This document shows, one piece after another, positions 30,232 through 41,857 of a stretch of 64,000 bases of DNA. Origin of the DNA: Ignavibacteria bacterium (GTDB lineage Bacteria; Bacteroidota; Ignavibacteria; SZUA-365); the NCBI GenBank assembly GCA_016720835.1, contig JADKJW010000011.1:62001-126000 (forward strand), written 5' to 3'. The number at the start of each line of letters is the position of its first letter. Within the stretch, counting starts at the first letter, position 1. Made by a program: the position numbers and the translations under genes. The notes under the pieces are model-generated. The model searched no databases, had not been told where the DNA came from, and was given only the letters and a program-made list of their open reading frames with translations.

Positions 30232-32613
30232 TCAATTCGCGCGCACCCAGATCCTGACGCTCGTCGGAGGGAGGAAGAGCGACACGGCCCGCCCTCCGCG
30301 CAGCATCGAATCGCGCTTCCCGGGAATGGGAGCGGTCCCGGCCCGGTCGCCGTCCGCGACGAGCATCCATCTGCCGGGCGGCAATGCCAGTCCGGACATG
30401 GTGCTCGGTGAATCGCCGGTGTTGACGGCGACGAGGACCGTGCCTCCGACGATGTAGCCGAGCTGCATGGGATCCGCGCCTTCGATCCATTGCATGTACC
30501 CCGCCGGCACCGCGTCGCCGATCCGGAAGACCTTTCCCGCCGAGCTGCGGCGGAGCGCGATCAGGCCTTTCCAGTAGTCGTTCATGCGCTGGTAATTGCA
30601 TGCGGCGCCGTCGCCGGTGTTGCGCCCGAGATTCTCCCACTGGAACAGGTTCGCGGTGCGGAGGTTGTACGTGTCGCGTTTGCCGTGGATGTAGACCGGT
30701 CCGGCGGTGGTGCGCTTGACGATTTCCTCGAGCGGCGCGCTGCCCTTGCTGCGCATGAATTCCGAACCGCCATGCAGCACGACGGGTCCGAGGGACGTCA
30801 ACAGCATCGCGGCCGCGATGCGGTACGGGCCTTCGTCCACTCCCAGCTCGCCGTTCCAGTCGCGCGTGGCGAAGCGGTCGGCCAGCGCCCAGTTGTCGTG
30901 AATGTCGAGGTAGTTGATGCCGTCGTTCGGCGTGCGCTCGCCGGGGAAGGTGTTCGCGATTGCGCGTTTGGCCGCCTCGCGATTGCCGTTGCCGCCGGCA
31001 TATCCGCGGTCGCGGCGCTTGTCCGCGGGGTTGTCCGGCGGCCCGCACAGCGCGTTGCGGCAGTCGTCCTGGAAAAACGTGATCGGCGCGTCCGCCTTCG
31101 ACCAGGTCCATGCGGGATTGCGTTCGAAGTCGGGATCGGAGGACGCGATCCACGGCTCGCCGTAGACGATCTTGTCCGGTCCGATGCGGCGGCGGAGTTC
31201 CGCCAGCGTCTGCGTGTCCGTCAGCCGCGCGAGGTCGATGCGAAACCCGTCGACGCCATACTCGTTGATGAGGGCGAGGCACTGGTCGTAAATCCACCGC
31301 TGCAGCATGGGCCGGTTCTCGGACTTTGTTTCCGTCCCGTAGTCGCCGATGAAGCCGAGGGTGTTGTTGGTGCGGTAGTATGCGTGCCGGTCGAAGACGC
31401 GGAAGCCGTGCGTGAGTTCGCGGCCGTCCATGCGCTCCGCGGTATGGTTGAAGACGATATCCACGATCACGGCGATGCCGCGGTCGTGGAATGCCTGGAC
31501 GAGATCGCGCAGCTGGCGGTTCTGCTCGCCGTAGTCCGAGCCCTTCTCCCGGTACCGGGTTTCGACCGCGAGCGCGTGCGAGGTGCGGTACCCCCAGTCG
31601 TAATTCGATTCGGCGACGCCCCGTGCCTGCATGGTTGGATCGCTCTTGAACGCCGGCTGCCATTCGCTGTCGGGGTAGTGGAGGTATTCCTGCATGGGGA
31701 GGAGATGCACGACGTTGATGCCGAGATCGACCAGATGATCGATGCCGATCGGCGCGCCGGACGCGTTGCGCAGTCCGCTCTGGATGAACCCGGGGATCGT
31801 GCCGCGCTTGCGCGCATCGAGTCCGGTGAGGGCGAGTGTGAAATCCTCGATGTGGACTTCATACGCGACGACGTCCTCCATCTTCGGAATCCCGCCCGCG
31901 AGCGGAGCGGCGGGTGTTGTTTTGGGCCAGACGCGGCAGCGTCCGTATGAGTCGTCGTTGACCCGGGCATAGGGATCGCCGACGTGCACCGGATGCTGCT
32001 CGTGGAATTCATTGCCCGGATCGTCGGGTCCATGCACGGTAAAATCGTACCAATGGCCTTCGAGGTTGCCGTCCACCGCCGCCTCCCAGATCGCGGAGGA
32101 ATCGCGGTGCATTGCGATCACCGCGGATGGATCACCTCCGACGCGTTGCGGGTAGAGGTAGAGTTTCACGCCGGTGGCGCGCGGGGCGTAGACGCGGAAA
32201 TCCGTGCGCCCGGAGCGCGCGTCGTAATTTGCGCCGAGTTCCTTGTCCGAGTGCAGCGCGCGGTACAGCGCATCGAACGTGCACACGCGCTTCACGCCGG
32301 AGCGCAGTTCCTCGATGAAATAGACGCGTGTGCTGTCGAGAGGTTGCACGGGGATGATCCGCACCACGTGCGCGCCGAGAGCTTCCACCGCGTGGATCGG
32401 CAGCGCCTCTCCTCTTCCGTTGCTGAGGCGGTAGTGCGACGGATCGGGAACGAGTTCGGCATCCCCGAGCACGAGCGTCAGACGGATTTCGTGCGAGCCG
32501 ATGAGTTCGGCGCGCAGTTCGAGCGAAACAGCGGTGTGGGATGCTGCAACTTGCGCGAGCGCGGGTCCGCAAAGCGGGACCAGAGCGAACAGCAGGGCGA
32601 GAATTCGGTTCAT
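30232..32613 (-). CDS. Secreted GH13 pullulanase-type glycosidase
   Basis: 793 aa from the ATG complementary to 32611-32613, which starts a signal peptide (MNRILALLFALVPLCGPALA); an upstream in-frame ATG would bury it. An N-terminal Ig-like/CBM48 region (FRVYAPRATGVKLYLY) precedes a GH13 barrel: VDLGINVVHLLPMQ, FNHTAE (start of region I), DGFRIDLARL (nucleophile Asp), YGEPW (general acid Glu), IHDNW (third Asp). Type I pullulanases have the same layout, with YNWGY-like (SNYDWGYRT) loop. It should debranch alpha-1,6 glucans or related polymers outside the cytoplasm. Secretion beyond the outer membrane is not indicated, as there is no T9SS domain. Confidence 0.9.
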   Translation of the reverse strand: MNRILALLFALVPLCGPALAQVAASHTAVSLELRAELIGSHEIRLTLVLGDAELVPDPSHYRLSNGRGEALPIHAVEALGAHVVRIIPVQPLDSTRVYFIEELRSGVKRVCTFDALYRALHSDKELGANYDARSGRTDFRVYAPRATGVKLYLYPQRVGGDPSAVIAMHRDSSAIWEAAVDGNLEGHWYDFTVHGPDDPGNEFHEQHPVHVGDPYARVNDDSYGRCRVWPKTTPAAPLAGGIPKMEDVVAYEVHIEDFTLALTGLDARKRGTIPGFIQSGLRNASGAPIGIDHLVDLGINVVHLLPMQEYLHYPDSEWQPAFKSDPTMQARGVAESNYDWGYRTSHALAVETRYREKGSDYGEQNRQLRDLVQAFHDRGIAVIVDIVFNHTAERMDGRELTHGFRVFDRHAYYRTNNTLGFIGDYGTETKSENRPMLQRWIYDQCLALINEYGVDGFRIDLARLTDTQTLAELRRRIGPDKIVYGEPWIASSDPDFERNPAWTWSKADAPITFFQDDCRNALCGPPDNPADKRRDRGYAGGNGNREAAKRAIANTFPGERTPNDGINYLDIHDNWALADRFATRDWNGELGVDEGPYRIAAAMLLTSLGPVVLHGGSEFMRSKGSAPLEEIVKRTTAGPVYIHGKRDTYNLRTANLFQWENLGRNTGDGAACNYQRMNDYWKGLIALRRSSAGKVFRIGDAVPAGYMQWIEGADPMQLGYIVGGTVLVAVNTGDSPSTMSGLALPPGRWMLVADGDRAGTAPIPGKRDSMLRGGRAVSLFLPPTSVRIWVRAN

Positions 32614-32744
32614 CTCGTGTGCGGATATTGTGAGCGGGCGATGGAACATGCGGAATTGCAATCTACTGAAAAAGCGGATGCCGTCACCAGATATCCCGCA
32701 TTTCAGGCGAATTTCATTCATTTCCCGGGGCGAAATAATTCGGC

Positions 32745-32773
32745 TTTGCTTTCTCGTTTCTTTTTCTAAATTG
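32745..32773 (+). promoter_or_regulatory. Candidate Bacteroidota-type promoter
   Basis: TTTG at 32745-32748, an 18-bp spacer and TAAATTG at 32767-32773, close to the TTTG/N19/TAnnTTTG pattern. It lies upstream of the small Cys protein gene (ATG 32826, ribosome site AGGAGG 32811-32816). Confidence 0.4.
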
Positions 32774-32825
32774 CTCGCACTGACGGTGATTCTCTTATCA
32801 CTTCGATTACAGGAGGATGTCGCCT

Positions 32826-33152
32826 ATGTCCGAGTACCGATCCGAGAAAGATTTTCTGCAGTCCCTGAAGCGCTTCAATTCGCTCTCATCGAAGAAATAC
32901 GCGTGGCACACCGGAGTATCGGAGAAGGAACATGAGTGCATGTTCGGACACGCGATCCCGGCAGAATCCCTCTATTTCAAAAAACCGCTTGACATGGACG
33001 GGGAACAGAAAATCCGTGTCTGCAAAACGTGCATGGAGAAACTGGTGTTTGTCACGGTGGACAGCGACACGCACGCCCGTTCCGTGACCGACCTGCTGTA
33101 TAAACAGCACAATCCTCCCATCCCGAAGCTGGTGGACATGAGCACGCACTGA
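32826..33152 (+). CDS. Small Cys-containing protein, unknown function
   Basis: 108 aa. The perfect AGGAGG at 32811-32816 touches the ATG at 32817, so translation should start at the second in-frame ATG, 32826 (9-nt spacing). Three Cys and several His: HECMFGH, then RVCKTCMEKLV, which could form a small zinc site. Long charged helices flank it (SEKDFLQSLKRFNSLSSKKY). I do not recognise the family. It has its own candidate promoter, a very strong ribosome site and a terminator, suggesting a well-expressed small protein. Confidence 0.8.
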   Translation: MSEYRSEKDFLQSLKRFNSLSSKKYAWHTGVSEKEHECMFGHAIPAESLYFKKPLDMDGEQKIRVCKTCMEKLVFVTVDSDTHARSVTDLLYKQHNPPIPKLVDMSTH

Positions 33153-33181
33153 GCTGCGCGATGGGCTGCCTTCTGCTATTC

Positions 33182-33213
33182 ATGGGGTTCCGGCGAGGGG
33201 CCCCATTTTTTTT
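33182..33213 (+). terminator. Terminator after the small Cys protein
   Basis: Stem ATGGGG / CCCCAT enclosing a GC-rich 13-nt loop, followed by eight T (33206-33213). About 30 bp after the stop. Confidence 0.75.
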
Positions 33214-33253
33214 CGTGAACACGGGTCGCGCACGGTGAACTGACGACAACGCC

Positions 33254-34702
33254 ATGCGTGTACTCCACCTTTCGTTCGTCGACTGGCTCCTCGTCGCGGT
33301 CTACTTCCTGACGCTGCTCGCGCTCGGACTCCGCGGAACACTGCGCGGGGCCTCCGGGACGCGGAGTGCGGAGGAGTACCTGCTCAACGGGCGGAAGCTG
33401 ACGCTGCCCGCGTTTGTGGCCGCACTGGTATCCACCTGGTATGGGGGCATCCTCGGCGTCGGCGAATACTCCTACCTGTACGGACTGTCGAACTGGTTCG
33501 TCTTCGGCCTGCCGTACTACGTGTTTGCTCTGATTTTCGCGCTCTTTCTCGCGAGGAAGGTGCGGGAATCGATGGCGTATTCCATCCCCGATCAGCTTGC
33601 CTCGTCCTTCGGCAGCAGGGTCGGCATCGCGGGATCGCTGCTCGTGTTCTTCATGAGTTCGCCCGCTCCCTACGTGCTGATGCAGGCCGTGCTGTTGCAG
33701 GTGGTGACCGGCTGGCCGCTGCCGCTCTGCCTGCTGCTCGGCACCGCGGCATCGGTGCTGTACATGGAAGTCGGCGGCTTCCGCGCCCTTGTGCGCATCG
33801 ATCTGCTGCAGTTCGGACTGATGTTCGCCGGGTTCATCGTGCTCCTCGCGTTCCTGATTCCGGTCCACGGGATCGTGCCGTTCATTCCCGAACACGTGAC
33901 GCCGTCGCATCTTACCCCGGCAGGCGGAAACTCCTGGCAGTACGTCATCGTCTGGTTCTTCATCGCGCTGTGGACACTCGTCGCGCCGCAGTTCCACCAG
34001 TTCACGTTGAGCGCGGAATCGCCGCGCACCGCGAAGCGCGGCATCATCCTCTCGATACTGTTCTGGACCATCTTCGACGGCTTGACCACCCTGTCGGGAC
34101 TCTATGCCCGGGCCTTGCTGCCGGACCTCGCGCAGCCGACGATGGCCTTTCCGGCCTTGGGCGAGCTGGTGCTTCCCCCGGCGGCAAAGGGCCTGTTCTT
34201 TCTGGGCATGGTCGCCACGGTGATGTCGACCACCGACGGATTGACCTTCATCGCCGCATCGACCTTCGGGCGCGATCTCCTTGCGCCGCTGTCCGGCAGG
34301 CGGAGTGACAGGGACATCATGACGTTCACGCGTGCCGGGGTCCTGTTCACCGCGGCGGCGGCCATCGGCGGCGCGCTGCTCTTCCCATCGGTCATACGCT
34401 TGTGGTACGTCATCGGGACGCTCTTCATCCCGGGTCTGCTCCTGCCGGTGCTGAGTTCGTACAGCGCGCGATACCGGGTGTCGCCCGCATGGACGCTGGC
34501 GATGATGCTGGCGGGCTTTTTCTTTTCGCTCCTGTGGTTCCTCTGGGGTCTCGCGCATGCAACGGGCGATGCCGCGCAGTATCCCTTCGGCATCGAACCC
34601 ATGTACGCGGGACTGGCCGCGAGCGTGCTGTGTTTTCTCGCCGGGGCGGCTATTCCTTCATCCAGCTCGCCATCGCAAGGGCGAGTTCATCGAGCGCCTT
34701 GA
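33254..34702 (+). CDS. Sodium:solute symporter (SSS) family transporter
   Basis: 482 aa with about 13 hydrophobic segments. Family marks: DWLLVAVYFLTLLALG at the N-terminus, SAEEYLLNGRKLTLPAFVAALVSTWYGG in TM2, GGFRALVRIDLLQ before a long helix, and MSTTDGLTFIAASTFGRD in the loop near the Na+ site. The substrate cannot be told. Its 3' end overlaps the convergent MarR gene by 53 bp; the last residues (about 470-482) are polar and could be read-through sequence. No partner gene is adjacent. Confidence 0.9.
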   Translation: MRVLHLSFVDWLLVAVYFLTLLALGLRGTLRGASGTRSAEEYLLNGRKLTLPAFVAALVSTWYGGILGVGEYSYLYGLSNWFVFGLPYYVFALIFALFLARKVRESMAYSIPDQLASSFGSRVGIAGSLLVFFMSSPAPYVLMQAVLLQVVTGWPLPLCLLLGTAASVLYMEVGGFRALVRIDLLQFGLMFAGFIVLLAFLIPVHGIVPFIPEHVTPSHLTPAGGNSWQYVIVWFFIALWTLVAPQFHQFTLSAESPRTAKRGIILSILFWTIFDGLTTLSGLYARALLPDLAQPTMAFPALGELVLPPAAKGLFFLGMVATVMSTTDGLTFIAASTFGRDLLAPLSGRRSDRDIMTFTRAGVLFTAAAAIGGALLFPSVIRLWYVIGTLFIPGLLLPVLSSYSARYRVSPAWTLAMMLAGFFFSLLWFLWGLAHATGDAAQYPFGIEPMYAGLAASVLCFLAGAAIPSSSSPSQGRVHRAP

Positions 34703-35102
34703 TCACGGAATGTCGCACCGTCGGCGGAATGGTTTCGAGAATCTGATGGTGGATCGAGACGTAATCGATGTTCAGCCGTCGCGAGATTGCGATGCCCTCG
34801 GGCGTCAGCGAGATGTCCATCACGCGGCGGTCGATCGGGTTGATTTCCCTGGTCACGTGTTTCTTCGCGACCAGGCCGTCGACGATGCGGGTGAGGCGGC
34901 TGCTCGTGAGGTTCATGCGCTGGGCGATGTCCTTCACGCACAGGGTCTTGTCGCTCTGAAAGGAGCGGAGACAGCGAAACTCCGACAGCGACAGCGCGAA
35001 TTTTTCCGCGATGTACTCCTGCTTCTCCGTGCAATTTTCGAGAAGACGATACGTAAGATCAGCCATGCGTTCCGCTAGCTGCTGGTCGTTCGGGGATGGC
35101 AT
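34650..35102 (-). CDS. MarR-family transcriptional regulator
   Basis: 150 aa from the ATG complementary to 35100-35102, preceded by AGGAG. Winged-helix layout: LALSEFR-type helix (FALSLSEFRCLRSF), the recognition region VKDIAQRMNLTSSRLTRIVDGLVAKKHV and wing NPIDRRVMDISLTPEG (the D-x-R-R wing). MarR dimers usually repress nearby or self genes and respond to small ligands. It converges with the symporter and is divergent from the fumarase gene, so it may regulate the 35103-35335 promoter region. Confidence 0.92.
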   Translation of the reverse strand: MPSPNDQQLAERMADLTYRLLENCTEKQEYIAEKFALSLSEFRCLRSFQSDKTLCVKDIAQRMNLTSSRLTRIVDGLVAKKHVTREINPIDRRVMDISLTPEGIAISRRLNIDYVSIHHQILETIPPTVRHSVIKALDELALAMASWMKE

Positions 35103-35335
35103 ACAATCGCTCCTGATGATATGTGCTTGGGTACGTAATACTCGCATCGCAACAATTGTGGGAATGACAAACGAAGCAGGGTATTTGTTACACCGGTCCG
35201 AAAAATTCTCCAAGCGGGCGTTTCCGCACCGTTTCGGGGCGACTGCGGTGTTCCTCCCGACGCGCGAGTGCGGTATATTTGTGGCGCGCCGGCGTGCCCC
35301 GGCAGACGCACTTTCCTTCCATTCGCGAGGACACC

Positions 35336-36859
<1,524 letters not shown>

Positions 36860-36861
36860 GG

Positions 36862-36896
36862 ATGAAGTATGAAGTATGAATTATGAAGTATGAAGG
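36862..36896. repeat. Short tandem ATGAAGTATGAA-type intergenic repeat
   Basis: Units of GAAGTAT/GAATTAT sit directly after the fumarase stop (ATGAAGTATGAA repeated with variants). A related block occurs at 51174-51200 near the NDH-2 gene. It is a low-complexity dispersed repeat. Confidence 0.7.
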
Positions 36897-36945
36897 CGAC
36901 GATGTGAGATGGGAGATAAAGAGGTGTTTACACGGAGGAGGGCGG

Positions 36946-37527
36946 ATGGATTCGATACGTGAGTCGTTTCGTGAAGCGCAGGAGTGTCTGGCGGCGTTCG
37001 TCGGCGATGCGGAGCAGTTCCCGAGGGTCGGGGTCTTCGCGGAGATGCTGGCGGCGACATTCCGCGCGGGGGGCAAGGCGCTGTCCTGCGGCAACGGCGG
37101 TTCGATGAGCGACGCCATGCACTTCGCCGAGGAGTGGAGCGGGCGTTACGGGAAGGACCGCGATCCGATGCCGGCCATCGCCATCAGCGATGCCGGGCAC
37201 CTCTCCTGCGTCGCGAACGATTACGGCTACGCGGAGGTCTTTGCGCGCCAAGTCAGGGCGCTCGGTCGCGAGGGCGATCTCCTCCTGCTGCTCTCCACCA
37301 GCGGCAACTCCCCGAACGTGCTCCGCGCCGCCGAGGAGGCGCGCGCGCGCGGCGTGAAGGTGGTGGGACTGCTCGGCCGCGACGGCGGCAGACTCGCGCC
37401 GCTCTGCGACCTCGCCATCATCGCGCCCGGCTCCAGCGCCGGCCGCATACAGGAAATCCACATCAAGATCATCCACGCCGTGATCGAGGCCGTGGAGCGG
37501 GAACTGTTTCCGGAGTTGTACGGGTGA
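36946..37527 (+). CDS. gmhA: Phosphoheptose isomerase
   Basis: 193 aa from the ATG at 36946, preceded by GGAGGAGG. SIS domain of GmhA type: FRAGGKALSCGNGGSMSDAMHFAEEW with the conserved GNGGS, LLLLSTSGNSPNVL, GLLGRDGG, and AGRIQEIHIKIIHAVIE near the end. GmhA converts sedoheptulose-7-phosphate to D-glycero-manno-heptose-7-phosphate, first step of LPS-core or S-layer heptose synthesis. The family is a tetramer with a zinc/His site. No other heptose gene is in the window. It is the last gene before the accessory island. Confidence 0.93.
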   Translation: MDSIRESFREAQECLAAFVGDAEQFPRVGVFAEMLAATFRAGGKALSCGNGGSMSDAMHFAEEWSGRYGKDRDPMPAIAISDAGHLSCVANDYGYAEVFARQVRALGREGDLLLLLSTSGNSPNVLRAAEEARARGVKVVGLLGRDGGRLAPLCDLAIIAPGSSAGRIQEIHIKIIHAVIEAVERELFPELYG

Positions 37528-37662
37528 GGTTAGTGTATCTTTTACGAAATCACCGTCATAATGACGACGGTGGTGAGTGCGACGCTAAACGGTGGACAGA
37601 TTCGCACGCTTGCTGTTCCGACACCGGGTTGCAGATTATTCGGAAGGAGATGGAGATTAGAG

Positions 37663-38375
37663 ATGCCAACGAACTCGACTTCATCAATTCATGAATATAT
37701 CATGACCCGCTCCTTGGCTTTACAGCCCGAATTTGACGAAGCGTACAAGTCTGATCTCGATGCTGCAATTGGAGAAATCGGAACGCCACTATTCACCTTG
37801 CTTTATGCAGCGTTCAAAGAGGGATCCACTATATCTGGTAATGATACCATGCGCTTGCACTGCTCAACAATGCACTGGAAACGTTGATCTCCTGTCTCAA
37901 TCTCTTCCGACAAGGAGCAACGCAGCAAGGTTATGCTCTGTTGCGGATCTCGCTAGAAGCGAGCGCTGTTGCGATTTGGATCACCTCCGACGAAGAAGCT
38001 TTCAAAGAGTACATTCATGCGGGTCATAAGTTTCCAGCTACTCGAGCGATTTCTGTTTCCAAGAAAAAGATTCCTCAATTGGCGGAGATATGGGGAGCTC
38101 TGAGTGCAGAGACCATCCACCCCAACGTAGTTATTTTCGGGCCACAAAGTGGGGCAAACGGCGAACCAACGATCTCCTTAATGCAGCGCAAGCTAGAACC
38201 GATACGAGATAAAGCAGCACTCCGCTTTTTTTCTGTCGCAGCGGCAATAATTTTCAGGGCGGTTGAATTATCCCTGCTTGTGGATGATCCCAAGGAATCC
38301 GGGATGGCTTCGTTTTCCGGGTACAACCACAATCATTACCCCAATTGCAGCCTCACTGGTGAGGAAGCGGTATGA
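37663..38375 (+). pseudogene. Uncharacterised protein, frameshifted
   Basis: Start at the ATG at 37663. The first frame runs to about 37852 (PEFDEAYKSDLDAAI, GTPLFTLLYAAF, ISGND) and the second resumes as HALALLNNALETLISCLNLF and continues to 38375 (GYALLRISLEASAVAIWI, FFSVAAAIIFRAVELSLL). The joint needs a missing base near 37853. The second part has hydrophobic helices and a RISLEASA motif similar to helical DUF5677-type proteins, but that is uncertain. Base composition is poorer in GC than the core genome, marking the island's left edge. Alternative: two separate short genes, which is less likely because the joint restores one coherent reading. Confidence 0.6.
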
Positions 38376-38486
38376 GAAATTTATATCAAACGCATAAGCT
38401 CCGGACTGAAGGCACTTTGCGGTCGCTGTGAATTCGGTAAAATCCTAGTCGGTAACGTTCTCACTTGAAATAGATATGTCTTACCA

Positions 38487-41400
38487 GTGAATACCATTCT
38501 CACCCTCCCCACCGCAATCTCCAGCTTTGGCGCCTCCGTCAAAGCCAAGCTGTCGAATCCTTCTGCGACTGGCGAGCCGGAGGACCAGCTCCGCGCGCCG
38601 TTTGAGAAACTGCTCGCGGATATGGCGGAACTGTGCAAGCTTCCCCAGAATGCCGTCACTGCCGTCGGCGAATCCTCCTTGAGCGACTTGAAGACGCGAC
38701 CGGACTATGCGATCACGGTGAAGAAAGCGCTCGTCGGTTTCATAGAGCTCAAAGCGCCGGGAAAGGGCGCCGATCCGAGGAAGTTCAAGGATCCGCACGA
38801 CAAGGCGCAGTGGGAAAAGCTGCAATCGCTGCCGAACCTCATCTATTCCGACGGCAATGCCTTCAGCCTGTGGCGCGACGGAAAAATTGTGGATGCGATC
38901 GTCCCGCTGGCAGGCGATATCGAAACCTCAGGTAGCAAGCTGCAGGCGCCTGCCAGACTGCTGAACCTGTTCGAGAATTTCTTCCTTTGGAAACCCTTGC
39001 CACCGAAAAACGCGGAGGAACTCGCGCGTGTGAGCGCGCGGCTGTGCCGCCTGCTGCGGGACGAAGTGACGGAACAGCTCGCTCTGAACAACGAGGTGCT
39101 CACCGCTCTCGCCGTCGATTGGCGTAAACTGCTCTTCCCCGAAGCGTCCGACCAACAATTTGCGGACGGGTACGCGCAGGCCGTGACGTTCGGTTTGCTC
39201 ATGGCGCGGGCCAACGGCATCGAGCTTGCCACCGGCTTCGACCGCATCGCGAGCGACCTGCTGCACACCAACTCGCTCATCGGCGCCGCGCTCAGGTTGC
39301 TGACCGAGGACGCCGACAACCGGGACACGCTCAAGACGTCTCTCGGGACACTCGTACGTGTTCTAGACGCAGTGCAGTGGGCCAGCGTCAGCAAGGGCAG
39401 CCCCGAGGCCTGGCTCTACTTCTACGAAGAGTTTCTTGAAGTGTACGACAACGCGCTCCGGAAGAGGACGGGCTCCTACTACACTCCTCATGAAGTCGTG
39501 GGATCGATGGTCCGGCTGGTGGATGAAGCGCTTCGAAGTCCGCGCTACGGGCAGCACGCCGGGCTTGCATCGCCGTCGGTGACGGTCATGGATCCCGCCA
39601 CGGGCACCGGCACATACATGCTTGGTGTGCTTCGAAAAATCGCGGAGACGGTCCGGGCGGACGAAGGCGAAGGAGCGGTGAGCGAGGCGATCAATGCCGC
39701 GGTGAAGCGCCTCATCGCCTTCGAGATCCAGCTCGGACCCTTCGCCGTGGCGCAACTGCGCATCCTCGCGGAGATCGCGGATCTCACCGGCGCCCCGCCA
39801 CATGCGCCGCTTCGGATGTTCGTCACCGATACCCTGGGCGATCCCGACGACGACGAGGCTGGATACCGGGCATCTTGGCACGCATTGCGCAGTCCCGCAA
39901 GGATGCCAACAAGATCAAGCGCGACGAACCGATCACCGTCGTCATCGGGAATCCCCCGTACAAGGAAAAGGCCAAGGGGCGCGGCGGCTGGGTGGAAGGA
40001 GCAAACGCCGCCGCGGAGAAGCTCGCGCCGCTGGCCGACTGGATGCCGCCGAAGGAATGGGGCGCGGGCGCGCACAGCAAACACCTACGCAATCTCTATG
40101 TGTATTTCTGGCGCTGGGCCACATGGAAGGTGTACGACCATCACAAGGAGCACAAGACCGGCATCGTCTGCTTCATCACCGTGGCGGGTTTTCTTGGAGG
40201 ACCCGGTTTCCAGAAAATGCGCGCATATTTGCGGCAGGCATGCGACGACATCTGGGTGATCGACTGTTCGCCCGAAGGACACCAGCCGGATGTGAACACG
40301 CGCATTTTCCAGGGTGTACAGCAACCGGTGTGCATCGTGCTCGCGTCGCGCTCCGCCCGCACTGTGCCCTCCGTACCGGCGAATGTCCATTTTCAGGCAC
40401 TTCCTGCCGGGCATCGCATGACCAAGTTTGCCGCTCTCGACAAGTTGCGGCTGACCGGCAAGGCATGGATCGAATGTCCGATTGATTGGCGTGCCCCGTT
40501 CCTACCTGCGTCCACTGGGGCTTGGGCGGAATATCCTGCACTGGAGGATTTTTTCATCTACAACGGATCAGGAGTCCAGGCAAAACGTACTTGGGTAATT
40601 GCTCCAGATTCCTGGTCCTTGCAACATCGTTGGAACGCGCTTATCGAAGCACCTGTAGATAAAAAGGAGGATCTCTTTCAGCCAACGCTGCGGAATGGTA
40701 AACCTGCTGATCGTCACATTCGGTCCATTATTAGCGAGGCTCTACCTGGTTTCGCAGCAAATCCGAAACCACTCGTATCGGAGAAGGGGCATTGCACTCC
40801 TCCTGTGCCTTACGCCTTTCGTTCGTTTAATAGGCAATGGATCATCGCTGATGCCAGAGTATTGACTCAGCCAAATGCAGAACTTTGGTCGTCCCGGTCT
40901 GAAAAACAGATATTTCTTACTGCTCCGAGCGATCGTTCGCCCTCTGCAGGCCCCGCAATCACACTTAGCGCACTTGTTCCAGACCTCCATCATTATAATG
41001 GACGAGGTGGTCGCGTATTTCCAGCCTGGAGTGACGCTGAAATATCTTCGCACAATATTCGACCCAAATTATTGTCGAATCTTGCTTTGAAATACAGCAT
41101 TGAAGTGAGCGTTGAAGATCTAGTCGCCTACATCGCAGCGACCGCTGCCAACCCCGCATACACTGCCCGTTTCCAGAGCGATCTTTCGACGCCGGGCTTG
41201 CGGATACCAATCACGGCAGAGAAGCACCTCTTCCTTGAAGCAGCCAAACTCGGCCGCAATGTAATCTGGCTGCATACGTTCGGTGAGCGAATGAGCGATC
41301 CTAAAGTTGGCCGTCCTCTGCAGCCACCAAGGTTGCCTGAAGTAAGGAGGCCAACCATACCGAAGGAAGGCGCCATCCCGCAGAACCCGGCAGACATGCC

Positions 41401-41821
41401 GGATACCATCGGGTACGACGCAGTGAAGCGACGCCTGTTAATCGGGAAAGGATATGTTGAGAACGTGAGCCCGGAAATGTGGGCATATGAAGTGTCGGGG
41501 AAGAAGGTGCTGCAGCAGTGGTTCAGCTACAGGAAGGCGAAGCGCGACCGTCCGATCATCGGCGACCGCCGGCCTCCATCCCCTCTTTGCGACATACAGC
41601 CCGACCACTGGCTCGCCGAATACACCAGTGAGCTCATCAATGTCCTCAACGTGCTCGGCCTGCTCGTCGAGCTCGAACCGAAGCAGGCAGCGTTGCTGGA
41701 GAAGATTTGTTCCGGTCCCACCATATCGGCGACCGAATTGCGCGAGGCGGGGGCGTTTGAGATCCCGATGCAGCTGAAGAGAAAGAGAAAAGGAGCAGAG
41801 CATCCTGAGCTTTTTGAATGA
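38487..41821 (+). pseudogene. Type ISP-like restriction-modification enzyme, one frameshift
   Basis: GTG start at 38487. About 1110 residues in two frames. N-terminal nuclease: PDYAITVKKALVGFIELKAPG carries a PD-(D/E)xK core. Methyltransferase: KRTGSYYTPHEVVGSMV, motif I VMDPATGTGTYML, then, after a -1 frameshift near 39860 (GACGACGACGAGG region), ARIAQSRKDANKIK and motif IV VIGNPPYKEK. The rest is a target-recognition region ending ELINVLNVLGLLVELEP, as in type ISP enzymes. A helicase like that of LlaBIII is not seen, so the enzyme is shorter than LlaBIII, closer to type IIG. It should methylate adenine and cut unmodified DNA if functional. The single indel could be an assembly error, decay or phase switching. 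Confidence 0.82.
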
Positions 41822-41857
41822 ATATTTCTACTAGCGACAGAAGGGTAATGTTCATGG

